DNA of 64,000 nt from Stappia sediminis (GTDB taxonomy: Bacteria > Pseudomonadota > Alphaproteobacteria > Rhizobiales > Stappiaceae), in assembly GCF_009826895.1 (NCBI RefSeq), contig NZ_WUMV01000008.1, forward strand, positions 124,001 to 188,000, written 5' to 3'. The first letter of the stretch is position 1, and each line of letters starts with the position of its first letter. The notes under the pieces are model-generated. The model searched no databases and was not told the origin of the DNA. It saw only the letters and a program-made list of their open reading frames with translations. The position numbers and the translations under genes are program-made. Positions 36,323-45,231 of this stretch are shown piece by piece.

Positions 36323-36853
36323 ATGCTGGAGCTTTGGAAGGCGCGAAAAGCCCGTAAGGCGGCGGTTGCCACAATTGCGCCGATGGTTCGAAGGTCCGAA
36401 TTCCAGGGCAGCCGCATCACCGACCATCACTGGCTCGACGCCTATATGATCGGTTTCGTGATGATGCTGATAAGCCTTGTCGCAAGGCGGCGCGTCCATT
36501 CGATCGACGACGATACGCTCGGCATCGTCCAGGCCGAGGCCTGGGAGGAAATCACCGGACTGCCGGGCAATGTCGGAGGCGAGGAGGCCTGCCTGCTCAG
36601 CGTCAACGGACATCGCGATTTTCAGCGCGGATGCCTGAATGCGATCGCGTTCATGGATGCGATGACGGCTGGCGACGCCGGCTTCGCCCCCGATCCGCGC
36701 TTGCCCGAAATTCCAGGCGCGGGGGGCGAGCCTTCCGGAGCGGGCAGCGAGCGCGACCGCCAGCTCATGGAGCTTTGGCATGAGTTCTTCGAACAGCCCG
36801 TAACGCTCGAACCATTCCAGGAAGCGCAGGTAGACCCGGCCGACCGAGGCTGA
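36323..36853 (+). CDS. Hypothetical protein
   Basis: 176 residues from ATG 36323. It starts with a basic helix (MLELWKARKARKAAVATIAP), followed by TDHHWLDAYMIGFVMMLISLVARR and an acidic middle. The C-terminal third is Gly/Pro/Glu rich. Not a family I can name. The plus frame is preferred to the antisense 226-residue frame because it has sensible helices and composition. It is convergent with the small gene at 36.9 kb. Confidence 0.55.
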   Translation: MLELWKARKARKAAVATIAPMVRRSEFQGSRITDHHWLDAYMIGFVMMLISLVARRRVHSIDDDTLGIVQAEAWEEITGLPGNVGGEEACLLSVNGHRDFQRGCLNAIAFMDAMTAGDAGFAPDPRLPEIPGAGGEPSGAGSERDRQLMELWHEFFEQPVTLEPFQEAQVDPADRG

Positions 36854-36897
36854 TTTCCTCAAGATACGGAAAATGCAATACCGCCGGCGGGCGCCTT

Positions 36898-37155
36898 TCA
36901 GTTGCGCGAGCGCTGGCGAGCGTTGCCGGAAGGCCTGCGGCCACGACGACGCCCGAGACGCGGCGGAAGCACCTGCTCCACCGCGTCGAGGAAAGCGCTG
37001 TCGTTTTCAGGTTCGCCGAGCTCCAGCCGGCGCACCGTATCCAGAAAGGCTTTGTATTGCGCAGGATTGTCCGTCGGACGCTCCGCCGGTTTCGTCCCGT
37101 TGCGCCGACGGCCTCCCGGCTCGGCAGAAGTTCGTGCTTCCGTATCCCGAGACAT
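36898..37155 (-). CDS. Small basic hypothetical protein paired with zinc-ribbon gene
   Basis: 85 residues with GGAGG 5 bases before ATG 37155. It has a basic N-terminus, a central acidic helix pair (QYKAFLDTVRRLELGEPEND and SAFLDAVEQVL) and an Arg-rich tail (RLGRRRGRRPSG). It starts 14 bp after the zinc-ribbon gene stop, so the two form a unit. No family recognised. The tail suggests nucleic-acid binding. Confidence 0.65.
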   Translation of the reverse strand: MSRDTEARTSAEPGGRRRNGTKPAERPTDNPAQYKAFLDTVRRLELGEPENDSAFLDAVEQVLPPRLGRRRGRRPSGNARQRSRN

Positions 37156-37169
37156 GATATCCTCCCGCG

Positions 37170-37688
37170 TCAGACAGGATGGAAGGCGGAGAAAATATCT
37201 TCAAGTGCCGTTGCCCGGCGCCGCTCCAACGCTTCGCTGCGAGGCTCGGTCCGCGGCGGCATACTGAGCCGCGGCGTCGGGCCCGACCCGGCCGGCAGGG
37301 ACGGACGGATGCGCGCCACCGACGAATAGATCGCCTTCTGCAGCCGATAGGTCAGGACCTTCGCCGTCTTCGGCGAAACGCCGAGCGCCCGCTCCAGCTC
37401 ACGCGCAGGCACGACATGATCCGCCTGGGCGATCAGGTAAATCGACTGAAGCCACACATGCAGCGGCAGGCGGCTTGCTTCGAAAACGGTGCCGATCTTG
37501 ACGGTGAAAGGCTTCAGGCAGCCGTAGCACTTGTAAGTACCGATGCGGGTGCTCGACCCGTTCAGCTTCCTGATGTTGCTGCTTTCCTGGCAATGCGGGC
37601 AAACGGGCCCGCGCGGCCATACCTTGGATTCGACAAATTCATAAGCAGCTTCTTCATTGCGAAAACACGCAAGCGACAAGAGTGACAT
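37170..37688 (-). CDS. IS1595-like zinc-ribbon/HTH protein without DDE domain
   Basis: 172 residues from ATG 37688. The N-terminal half matches the zinc ribbon and following helix-turn-helix of IS1595-family transposases: CPHCQESSNIRKL, KCYGCLKPFTVKIGTVFE, then a helix-turn-helix at ARELERALGVSPKTAKVLTYRLQ. The protein ends before any DDE nuclease; the last 40 residues are Pro/Arg rich. No terminal inverted repeats are obvious. It may be a transposase remnant or a domesticated DNA-binding protein. Pairing with an intact small gene favours the latter. Confidence 0.7.
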   Translation of the reverse strand: MSLLSLACFRNEEAAYEFVESKVWPRGPVCPHCQESSNIRKLNGSSTRIGTYKCYGCLKPFTVKIGTVFEASRLPLHVWLQSIYLIAQADHVVPARELERALGVSPKTAKVLTYRLQKAIYSSVARIRPSLPAGSGPTPRLSMPPRTEPRSEALERRRATALEDIFSAFHPV

Positions 37689-37821
37689 TCGCGACTCCCC
37701 CGGCATACTCCGTACTCGACGCCAGCCCCAATTCCACGAAATGCTTATTTTATTTAGTATTTTTATTGGATAATTATACGAAGTTCATGCCGTACAGTAA
37801 AGCACGAGACGCACATTGTGC

Positions 37822-38523
37822 TTAATCCAACTCCCGATGTAACCATAATGCCATCATATCGAGGGTTGTCCGGTAAATTTCCTCACTCTCAAATAACGAA
37901 GCTGCACCCTCCACGATTTGCAAATCGACTTTACAACGCATTTTCTCCCTCGCCTGCCTGTTGACCTTCAGAGAACGAGCATCTTCCGCGCCGACGACAA
38001 GCAACGTGGGCGTGCGTACCTGATCCAGGACATCCGTCACCAGATCGGGACGCCCGCGGCGCGCGACGATCGCCGCCATGCGACCTTCGAGAAGGACTGC
38101 CGCCCGAATGGCCGCGGCCGTCCCCGTTCTCGCCGAAAGAAACGCCGCTGGAAGATGCGCCAGACGCGCATCGCCCCCGGCCCAGCGCATCGCCTCTACC
38201 AGTCGCGAACTCAATTTCGGGATATCGAAGACATTGGCGTGCTCGGCCGCTTCCATCTCGTCGATCAGGTCGAAAAGGAGGGTGGCGAAATTGCGCGAGC
38301 ACAGATCTTCCGCCAGGCGGATATTTCTCGGGCTCAGCCGGCTCGACCCCGCCCCGAGCGCGAAGACGATGAGGCCAGCCGGCTTTCGCGGCAGCCGCAA
38401 CACGCCCGGCAGGCGATCGTTTCCGATGATGACGTCATGAAGGTCGCGCGGCGTCGCGGGCCGGCCCGCCGCCAGCGCGGCGGGCCAGGGCGTTGAGCAG
38501 GAGGACGCCCCGCCCGCGCCCAC
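37822..38523 (-). CDS. Degenerate alpha/beta hydrolase in type I secretion operon
   Basis: 233 residues starting with GTG 38523, 3 bases after the HlyD gene stop. The fold follows dienelactone-hydrolase-like proteins (LIVFALGAGSSRLSPRNIRLA, LLVVGAEDARSLKVN). The nucleophile elbow, normally GxSxG, reads LSARTGTAAA, with Arg where Ser is expected. The acid is retained (GAED), but the expected catalytic His before the last helix reads EGAASLFESEE. So it is probably a catalytically dead relative with a structural or binding role. Confidence 0.7.
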   Translation of the reverse strand: MGAGGASSCSTPWPAALAAGRPATPRDLHDVIIGNDRLPGVLRLPRKPAGLIVFALGAGSSRLSPRNIRLAEDLCSRNFATLLFDLIDEMEAAEHANVFDIPKLSSRLVEAMRWAGGDARLAHLPAAFLSARTGTAAAIRAAVLLEGRMAAIVARRGRPDLVTDVLDQVRTPTLLVVGAEDARSLKVNRQAREKMRCKVDLQIVEGAASLFESEEIYRTTLDMMALWLHRELD

Positions 38524-38526
38524 GGA

Positions 38527-39873
38527 TCAGGACTCCCGGAACGACCGGCTCATGGAGTCCTTCAGTGGCCTGATGAGATAGTTGAAGAACGTACGTTCGT
38601 GCGTCTTGATGTAAACTTCCGCCGGCATGCCGGGCGTGGGACGGAAATTCTGCACCTCTGCCGCGGAATCCTTGTCCAGGCTGATACGCACGACATAGGC
38701 ATCCGCCGATCCCATGTGCTGATAGGTGTTCTGGTCGCTCGGCAGGGCGTCCGCCGAAACGTAGATCACCTTGCCTTCGATCATCGGCGTCACGCGCTGG
38801 CTGAGCGCCGTCAGGCGGATCGTCGCCGTCTGCCCCTCACGCACGTTGTCGATATCCTGCGGGCGGATGGGAGCCTCGATGATGAGTTCTTCCTGCACCG
38901 GCACGATCTCGAGAATGGATTTGCCGGGCTCGATAACGCCTCCGGACGTGTGATAACGCATCTTGACGACGATGCCTTCGTCCGGAGCGGTGATATTGAT
39001 GCGGCCGAGAACGGAACGCGCCGAACGGATGCGCTCGCGAACGTCGTCGATTTCCGCATTCACCTCATGCAACTGCTCCACCACGTTCTTGATCGCGGTG
39101 TTGCGCGCAACCTGCACCTGCTCGGTGATGCGGGCGATGCGCTCGCGCGAATCGCCGATCTCGCCCGTAAGCCGTCCGATATTGCCCTGAAGGTTGGCAC
39201 GGGCACGCTGCAGCGCCAGAATCTCCGGCTTGCGGATCAGCCCGCTCTTCAAAAGCCCCGTCTTGCCTTCCAGTTCCTCCTCGATCAGCTTGAGCTGATC
39301 GCGCACCGAGGACATTTCCGCCTTGCTGCCCGAAATACGCTGCTCCAGGGCGTTGATACCGTCGATCAATGTCGCTATCTCGCTTTCCAGCGTATCGCGG
39401 CGGGCGTTGAACGTCAGGACCTGCGCATCGATGATGCCGGCGACATCCGCATCCTTTTCGGCTTGCGCCTGAAGGGCCTTCGGCATGTCGACCTCGGGAT
39501 CCCAGTTCATTTCCGCCTTGAAGCGAGCCTGCACCGCCTGAAGGCGCGCAAGCTTGAGCTCAAGGCGCCTGAGTTCCGCGCGCGGCGTCGTATCGTCGAG
39601 AATAAGAAGCGATTCCCCCTTCTCCACGTGGTCGCCCTCGCGAACCAGAATGTCCTTGATAACACCGCCTTCCAGGTGCTGGACGATCTTGTTCTCGCCT
39701 GTGGCGACGAAAACGCCGGAGGAAATGACTGCGGCCGCGATCGGCGCGGCATTCGCCCAGACACCGAAGCCGAGCAGACAGACGACCAGCAGTCCGTATC
39801 CGAAGAAGGTGGCCCTGCGGGTCGTCCGGACGATCTGCCGGTCCCATTGCTGGTCAATAGCCAGATAAGACAT
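38527..39873 (-). CDS. HlyD-family type I secretion membrane-fusion protein
   Basis: 448 residues. A short cytoplasmic start is followed by one membrane helix at about 24-46 (FGYGLLVVCLLGFGVWANA), a lipoyl-like half (GGVIKDILVREGDHVEKGES), a long coiled coil to ~290, and a C-terminal beta domain ending in the HlyD/PrtE signature PGMPAEVYIKTHERTFFNYL. It links the ABC exporter to a TolC-type outer-membrane channel, which is not in the window. Lies 59 bp after the exporter gene. Confidence 0.93.
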   Translation of the reverse strand: MSYLAIDQQWDRQIVRTTRRATFFGYGLLVVCLLGFGVWANAAPIAAAVISSGVFVATGENKIVQHLEGGVIKDILVREGDHVEKGESLLILDDTTPRAELRRLELKLARLQAVQARFKAEMNWDPEVDMPKALQAQAEKDADVAGIIDAQVLTFNARRDTLESEIATLIDGINALEQRISGSKAEMSSVRDQLKLIEEELEGKTGLLKSGLIRKPEILALQRARANLQGNIGRLTGEIGDSRERIARITEQVQVARNTAIKNVVEQLHEVNAEIDDVRERIRSARSVLGRINITAPDEGIVVKMRYHTSGGVIEPGKSILEIVPVQEELIIEAPIRPQDIDNVREGQTATIRLTALSQRVTPMIEGKVIYVSADALPSDQNTYQHMGSADAYVVRISLDKDSAAEVQNFRPTPGMPAEVYIKTHERTFFNYLIRPLKDSMSRSFRES

Positions 39874-39932
39874 CTATCGCCGCTCCCATTCGCATTTTCT
39901 TTTCTTCATCCCACGTGCATCCGATTTGCCGG

Positions 39933-42900
39933 TCATTTGCGCGGCAGGCTCTTGGTGGATTTTCCCTTGGCGTCCGGGAGGTTGTTGCGCAGCAGTTCCA
40001 GCATGTCGTTGCGCTTGCCCATCGCCTGAACCGTGCCGCCCTTCAAAAGCATGATCTTGTCGACGCTCTTCAAAAGCGTCGGACGCTGGGTGATCGCGAT
40101 CACGGTGATTTCCTTGGCCTTCGCCCGTTTCAACGCCCGCGCCAGCGCCAGTTCGCCCGGCGAATCGAGGTTGGAGTTCGGCTCGTCGAGCACCACCATG
40201 CGCGGGTCGCCGAAGAAGGCGCGCGCAAGGCCGATACGCTGCTTCTGACCGCCCGACAACGGCGAACCGTCAAGACCGATCATGGTTTCGTAGCCGGCCG
40301 AGAACTGAGAAATCATCTCGTGGACGTCGGCGGTTTCGGCGGCGTCGAAGATCGCATCGTCGCTTGCGTCGTCGCGCATGCGGGCGATGTTGGCCTTGAT
40401 GGTCGCCGGGAAGAGCTGAACGTCCTGGGGCAGATATCCGACACTTTCGCCGAACTGGCGCGGATCCCAGTTGCGAAGGTCCATATGGTCGAGGCGGATA
40501 TTGCCCGCCGTCGGCACGATGGAGCCGACCAGCATGCGCGCAAGGGTCGACTTGCCCGCCCCCGACGATCCGACGATCGCCATCGATTCACCGGGCTCAA
40601 GCTCGAAGGAGATACCGTTCAGGATAACCTTCTTGCTGGGCGGGGGAACATAGAGCACCCGCTCCACGGAAACCTTGCCGCGCGGGCGCGGAAGGCGCAG
40701 GCGCTCCAGATTGAGCGGCGAATTGACGAGGAGCGTGCGGATGCGGGCGTAGCTGGAGCGTGCCTGGATGAACCCGCGCCAGCCTTCGATGGCGCCTTCG
40801 ATCGGGGCAAGCGCTCGGCTGCCGATGATCGAGGCCGCGATCAGCATGCCGCCCGTAATCTCCGAATGCAGCGCCAGATAAGCACCCCAGCCGAGGATCG
40901 CGATCTGGGTGCACAGGCGGGAGAACTTGGAGATGCCGGCGAGCATGACGTTATAGTCCTGCGCCTGCACCTGGGCCTTGAGCGATTCAAGCGTCTCGCG
41001 CCCCCAAAGCTGCACGCCTTCCGGAATCATGCCCATGGCGTTGATGACCTGCGCGTTGCGCGACATGGCATCCGCCTGGAGGTTCGCACGCGTGGCATAG
41101 GCATTCGCCCGGCCAAAGGGGACCGCGGTGAATTTCTGGTTGATGAGCGCGATCGTCATCAGGATCGCGCCGGAAGCCGCGACGATGTAACCGAGATCGG
41201 GATGGATCAGGAAAACCACCAGCAGGTAAAGCGGCATGACCGGAAGGTCGAAGAACGTAAGCAGCACCGGCCCGGTGATGAAGTTCCTGAGCGACTGCAG
41301 GTCATGCAGCACCTGGTACTCCCGGTTGGACCCGTTCTGCGAAGCCTTGGCGGCGGCACTCAGCACCGAGGGGCCGAGGCGCGTTTCGGTATCCACGGCG
41401 ACCCGCATCAGGATCATCCGCCGGACCATGTCGAGCAGGACGTGAATGGCCAGCGCCCCCACGACGATGATGGTCAGCATGATCAGCGTATCGGTGCTGC
41501 GGCTTGTGAGCACCCGGTCCGAGATCTGGAACAGGTAGATCGGCACGCAAAGGACGATGAGGTTCACGAAGAAGGAGAACACGCCGATCGTGATGAGGTT
41601 CTTGCGGACGTTCGCCAGGCCGTCAGTCAGGACGTTGCGGAAATTGTCGTCGTAGAAGCGCTTCTGCATCTTCGGCGACTGATTGCCACCGTTTCCGCCA
41701 CCGCCACCGCCGGCGCCGCCCGATCCGCTATCTCCCCCGCCACCCGACGTCTTGGCCGGTGTCGAGTTGCGGGTCTCCATCTTGGCCGTGGCACCTGTCG
41801 CCATATCGGAGGGCCGCGTCGCGGTATCCGCGCGCGCCTTCCCCTCGGCCGCACCATCGGTTTGCGGCTTTGCGCCATCGGCCTTTTGCCGCGAAGCATC
41901 CGTCTGCTTGCCGCCGGCGTCATGATCCTGCTTGCGCACGTCCGGCGAAGGTTCCTCCGCCTTTCCCGTCTCAGCTTTCGCCTGTTCCGGTTTGTCCGGT
42001 CCCTTGCCGGTTTTGCCGGCACTCACCTGCACGGGCTCAGGCTTTTCGGCAGCAGCCTGCCCGCCTGACGAAGAGGCTTCTGGGGATGCGGTTGCCGGCT
42101 TCTTTCGCGCATCGACAGATGTCGCGAACGCTTGCGGCCGGGAAGGATGCTGCGAAGATGCGCTCGCCTGATCGCTGCTTTGCTTCGGCACCACGGGTTG
42201 AGGCTTCGGCGTTTGAGTGCCTGCTGCGCCGCCGGCTTTCGCAGCCGGCTGCTTTTCCGCCTCCGTTTGCCGCGGCGTGGTTCGAGCTGCCGGATCCTCC
42301 GCCCTTTCAGGCTTCTTCGCTTCGTCTGCTGCCGCTGCAGCGCTTTCTTTTTCAAGTGCCGGAGAAACAGGCACCGGCCTTGCGGCGGGCCGAACTTCGA
42401 AATCCCGCGCAGCCGCCGGCCCCGAAAGGATCGCATCCACAGCCTTTACGGCGCTGTTCTCGATCTTCGCACTTTCATGCGGACGTGCATCGCCGGTTTC
42501 ATGCCGTTTTTCAGGCCCGAAACGCGAAAGCGCCGCCGAATCCCGCGGCGGCTTTGCCTTGCAACCATTATCGGCATCGGCCTTGGCAGGCGTGGCCGGT
42601 GCATCGGGACCTTTCCCACGCCGTAGAGGATGGATATCCGCCACCGGTGCCCCGGCGCCGGCGGTTTTATCTTTCGCAGCTGCGGACCCTTCGCGCCCCA
42701 CGCCGCGCATCGACCGATCGACAGGCTTGAGATCTATTGTCGGAGCGGACCGGGCAGAACCGGCCGCGGCGGCACACACCGGATTAGCCAACTCCGCCTT
42801 TTCGCGAAGCCGTTTCGCCAGGGAGTAGACCATGGCGTGCCCCTCGGAAGGAAATGACTCGGCCCCGACGTCGGACTCCTGCTTGAACCCGCCCCGGTCA

Positions 42901-42989
42901 AGACCGTCTTCATGCCCCTTCTTATTGCTGAGCTCCACCGCTATTCCCCCATATTTCGCCGCCCCTGCAAGCCAACATGCCTGCTTCAA
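39933..42989 (-). CDS. Type I secretion ABC exporter with ~440-residue disordered N-terminal extension
   Basis: 1018 residues. Residues 1-440 are low complexity: Ala/Lys/Pro/Glu rich with near-balanced charge, then a Gly run (~415-435). The exporter proper starts ~441 (QKRFYDDNFRNVLTDGL), with membrane helices to ~730. ATPase: Walker A GSSGAGKST at 807-815, signature LSGGQKQR at 911-918, Walker B MVVLDEP at 931-937. Typical type I exporters are ~580 residues. There is no recognisable C39 peptidase-like domain in the extension. The start may instead be GTG 42938, which has GGGGGA 6 bases upstream. It probably exports one or both acidic proteins encoded upstream. Confidence 0.92.
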   Translation of the reverse strand: MKQACWLAGAAKYGGIAVELSNKKGHEDGLDRGGFKQESDVGAESFPSEGHAMVYSLAKRLREKAELANPVCAAAAGSARSAPTIDLKPVDRSMRGVGREGSAAAKDKTAGAGAPVADIHPLRRGKGPDAPATPAKADADNGCKAKPPRDSAALSRFGPEKRHETGDARPHESAKIENSAVKAVDAILSGPAAARDFEVRPAARPVPVSPALEKESAAAAADEAKKPERAEDPAARTTPRQTEAEKQPAAKAGGAAGTQTPKPQPVVPKQSSDQASASSQHPSRPQAFATSVDARKKPATASPEASSSGGQAAAEKPEPVQVSAGKTGKGPDKPEQAKAETGKAEEPSPDVRKQDHDAGGKQTDASRQKADGAKPQTDGAAEGKARADTATRPSDMATGATAKMETRNSTPAKTSGGGGDSGSGGAGGGGGGNGGNQSPKMQKRFYDDNFRNVLTDGLANVRKNLITIGVFSFFVNLIVLCVPIYLFQISDRVLTSRSTDTLIMLTIIVVGALAIHVLLDMVRRMILMRVAVDTETRLGPSVLSAAAKASQNGSNREYQVLHDLQSLRNFITGPVLLTFFDLPVMPLYLLVVFLIHPDLGYIVAASGAILMTIALINQKFTAVPFGRANAYATRANLQADAMSRNAQVINAMGMIPEGVQLWGRETLESLKAQVQAQDYNVMLAGISKFSRLCTQIAILGWGAYLALHSEITGGMLIAASIIGSRALAPIEGAIEGWRGFIQARSSYARIRTLLVNSPLNLERLRLPRPRGKVSVERVLYVPPPSKKVILNGISFELEPGESMAIVGSSGAGKSTLARMLVGSIVPTAGNIRLDHMDLRNWDPRQFGESVGYLPQDVQLFPATIKANIARMRDDASDDAIFDAAETADVHEMISQFSAGYETMIGLDGSPLSGGQKQRIGLARAFFGDPRMVVLDEPNSNLDSPGELALARALKRAKAKEITVIAITQRPTLLKSVDKIMLLKGGTVQAMGKRNDMLELLRNNLPDAKGKSTKSLPRK

Positions 42990-43062
42990 GTTCAGGCGGC
43001 GTACGCGCTACACTGGAAATGATGATCGCCGGATGACGGCCGGGTCGCCGACGTAGCGACTG

Positions 43063-45093
43063 TCAGGTCATGACGCCTCCCAGCATGTCTCCTCCATTCG
43101 CGATCTCGGCGCCGCTCATGAAGCCCCCGCCGTCGTCGTCGCCGGAACCGCCGCCGGAGGTGTCGACGAATGCGACAAGCTCGCTCGCCAGTTGATCGAC
43201 ATCGCCGTATTCGATGTCGTCATCGTCACCGGCAACGATGTTGGTCTGCACGAGCATGGAATCCTCGTACATCTCGCCGCCCAGGAACTGGTCGCCATAG
43301 GCACCGAAATCGTAGATCGACGCGTAGTTTTCGGCCGTGTTCGCTCCGGTCGACAGATATTGCCCGCCGGCTCCCCCGCCTGGCGAGAACATCTGGACCG
43401 CGGTATCGACATCGGCGATGACGTTCTTCTGGCAAATGTAGTTTATGTCGTAGTAGTCGCCGGTGACGTAGAGGACATTCATCGTCGTCGAGCCGGCGCC
43501 GGAAATCTCCCACCAGGTTTCGGGCTGGATGTAATTCGCGTTCTCGACATCGTCGAGAAAGCTTTCCAGCTCGTCCGTGACTTCCTGGTATTCGCCGTCC
43601 CGGTAGGAGTAGATGCTGGCGGTATTGAGCAGATAGTTCTGCCCCGTATAGACCGACTGTCCGCCGCCGCCGTTTTCCGCCATCGAGGCCGACATTACGT
43701 AGTCGGAATCCTCGATGAAGTTCATCTGTTTGATGTAGTTGGCGCTGTGATAGTCGCCCAACACGACGATGAGATCGTAGCTTGACCCGAGATCGCTCAG
43801 CGAGATCAGATTGTACTGCCCCGTGTGGTCCACCATCAGGCTGTAGTTGGCCGTGCTCATGGACTGGACGGTGATGTCGGTCGAGCAAACGTAGTTTTCC
43901 TGGAACAGCGTCTTTATGTCGTAGAAGTCGCCGTGGACCGTCTCGATTTCCCAGTTGAAACCGGTCATCCCGCGATTGTCGATTTCATCGTCGAAGAGGG
44001 CCCGGTCGGCGAGTTCCGCCCGGTTCATGGCGACATTGCCGCCGGCTTCCACCAGTGGGCCGAATCCGTTGCCCGCACCGGCCACGGACACATGGTCGTT
44101 GTCGGAATAGATGTTGAGCTGGAAGATCGCGTTCGTGACGTGCCAGTTGCCCATGACGACCATTGTGCCGCAGGCTTCGTTGGCATCGACGATGACGGCC
44201 GTGTTGTCAGCGATCTTTCCGCCCACCGCCGCCGCCTGGAAGGGGCCTTCGTATTCCGCCTCTGCCGGCTCGATCGCCCCGGCATCAGCCAGGGATGCAT
44301 CTTCCGATTCATCTTCTTCGTCATCATCCGCAAGGGCCCTTGGCATGAGCGGAGGCGCGCCTTCGCGGTGGCCGTCGTCATCGAAGAGGTCCAGCTTGAC
44401 CTCGGTGCCTTCCGCCTGAAGCACACCATTGACGTACACACCCTGCACGACCTGCGGGGGCGCTTCGCCGGAGGATGCGATCTCCTCCTGGTGGTTTACG
44501 AAGAAATCGAGAATTTCCGCGCCGGTCGCGCCGTCGGGCATATAGGCTTCGGGGAAGGCCGCTTCCGCCAGTTCCATCATGGAGGCAAGGCTTGCCTCGA
44601 CATCGACGTCATGCAGGTCGGCGATCCCGCTCTCCCAAACCACATTCACGTAGTTGTTCGTGTGCATGTGGTTGGTCTGGTGGATCTCGATCCACTTCTG
44701 GTCGCCACCTTCGAAGCGGATAAGGTAATAGTTCGGCTCGATCACGCCGGGAGCGAAATACAGGTTGGCGATGAATTGCTGCACCTGATCGCCCTGTACC
44801 GGATGGCCTATGTCCGCCTCCGGCACATTCGCGTCGTGCTTGAACCTGATCCTGATATCGTAAGAGGTGTCCTTCGTATGGGACAGGTCCACATGCGTCG
44901 CATTCGCGCCCATGCCTTCGAATGTGACCGGCGCGATGCTCGTAAGCTCGGGATCCACACCGAATTTTTCAGCTGCAATGTATTGTTCCCGGAGAAACTC
45001 TTCATAGGCAATTCTTGCACGCGCCAGTTCGTCAGCAAGGTGCAGGTAGCCCGCAAAGTGCCAAATGGCCTCTGTGACGCCTGGTTGATACAT
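43063..45093 (-). CDS. Large acidic repeat protein, likely type I secretion substrate
   Basis: 676 residues with AGGAGG before the ATG. No Sec signal. Residues 1-200 are a mixed domain with His/Asn-rich segments (IHQTNHMHTNNYVNVVW). An acidic linker (DDDEEDESED) lies near 257. From ~310 there are four imperfect repeats near 311, 385, 442 and 541, each with a turn such as GDYYDINYICQKN or GDYHSANYIKQMN followed by Asp-rich residues. The tail is Gly/Asp rich (SGGGSGDDDGGGF), as in many type I substrates, but canonical RTX nonapeptides are absent. Lies immediately before the exporter gene. Confidence 0.8.
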   Translation of the reverse strand: MYQPGVTEAIWHFAGYLHLADELARARIAYEEFLREQYIAAEKFGVDPELTSIAPVTFEGMGANATHVDLSHTKDTSYDIRIRFKHDANVPEADIGHPVQGDQVQQFIANLYFAPGVIEPNYYLIRFEGGDQKWIEIHQTNHMHTNNYVNVVWESGIADLHDVDVEASLASMMELAEAAFPEAYMPDGATGAEILDFFVNHQEEIASSGEAPPQVVQGVYVNGVLQAEGTEVKLDLFDDDGHREGAPPLMPRALADDDEEDESEDASLADAGAIEPAEAEYEGPFQAAAVGGKIADNTAVIVDANEACGTMVVMGNWHVTNAIFQLNIYSDNDHVSVAGAGNGFGPLVEAGGNVAMNRAELADRALFDDEIDNRGMTGFNWEIETVHGDFYDIKTLFQENYVCSTDITVQSMSTANYSLMVDHTGQYNLISLSDLGSSYDLIVVLGDYHSANYIKQMNFIEDSDYVMSASMAENGGGGQSVYTGQNYLLNTASIYSYRDGEYQEVTDELESFLDDVENANYIQPETWWEISGAGSTTMNVLYVTGDYYDINYICQKNVIADVDTAVQMFSPGGGAGGQYLSTGANTAENYASIYDFGAYGDQFLGGEMYEDSMLVQTNIVAGDDDDIEYGDVDQLASELVAFVDTSGGGSGDDDGGGFMSGAEIANGGDMLGGVMT

Positions 45094-45183
45094 GACAGCC
45101 TCCTGAACTCTTTATTAAATGAGGCCGGAACTCTTTAGTCTTTTGCCTGCGTTTCCGGTTTAGCTGGGCAAATTCGGAGACGA

Positions 45184-45211
45184 TTCCGCGCGGGAATGAT
45201 CCCGCGCGGAA
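45184..45211 (-). terminator. 12-bp hairpin between the two acidic-protein genes
   Basis: TTCCGCGCGGGA (45184-45195) and TCCCGCGCGGAA (45200-45211) are perfect inverted repeats with a 4-base loop. The U-run lies on the plus-strand side only, so for the minus-strand operon it is more likely an mRNA-stabilising or attenuating hairpin than a complete terminator. Confidence 0.6.
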
Positions 45212-45231
45212 CGTTTTTGCGGAGTTGGGTA

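Noticed and set aside
36182-36862. 226-residue minus frame over the hypothetical gene at 36.3-36.85 kb
   Set aside because: The composition resembles a shadow (scattered Arg/His), and the plus frame has better helices. Some doubt remains because neither matches a family.
35500-37720. Prophage or genomic island with att sites
   Set aside because: No integrase, structural phage gene, flanking tRNA or direct repeats were found. Only the accessory gene content is noted.
39915-42068. 717-residue plus-strand frame opposite the ABC exporter
   Set aside because: The minus strand encodes clear Walker A, signature and Walker B motifs; the plus frame is a GC-rich shadow.
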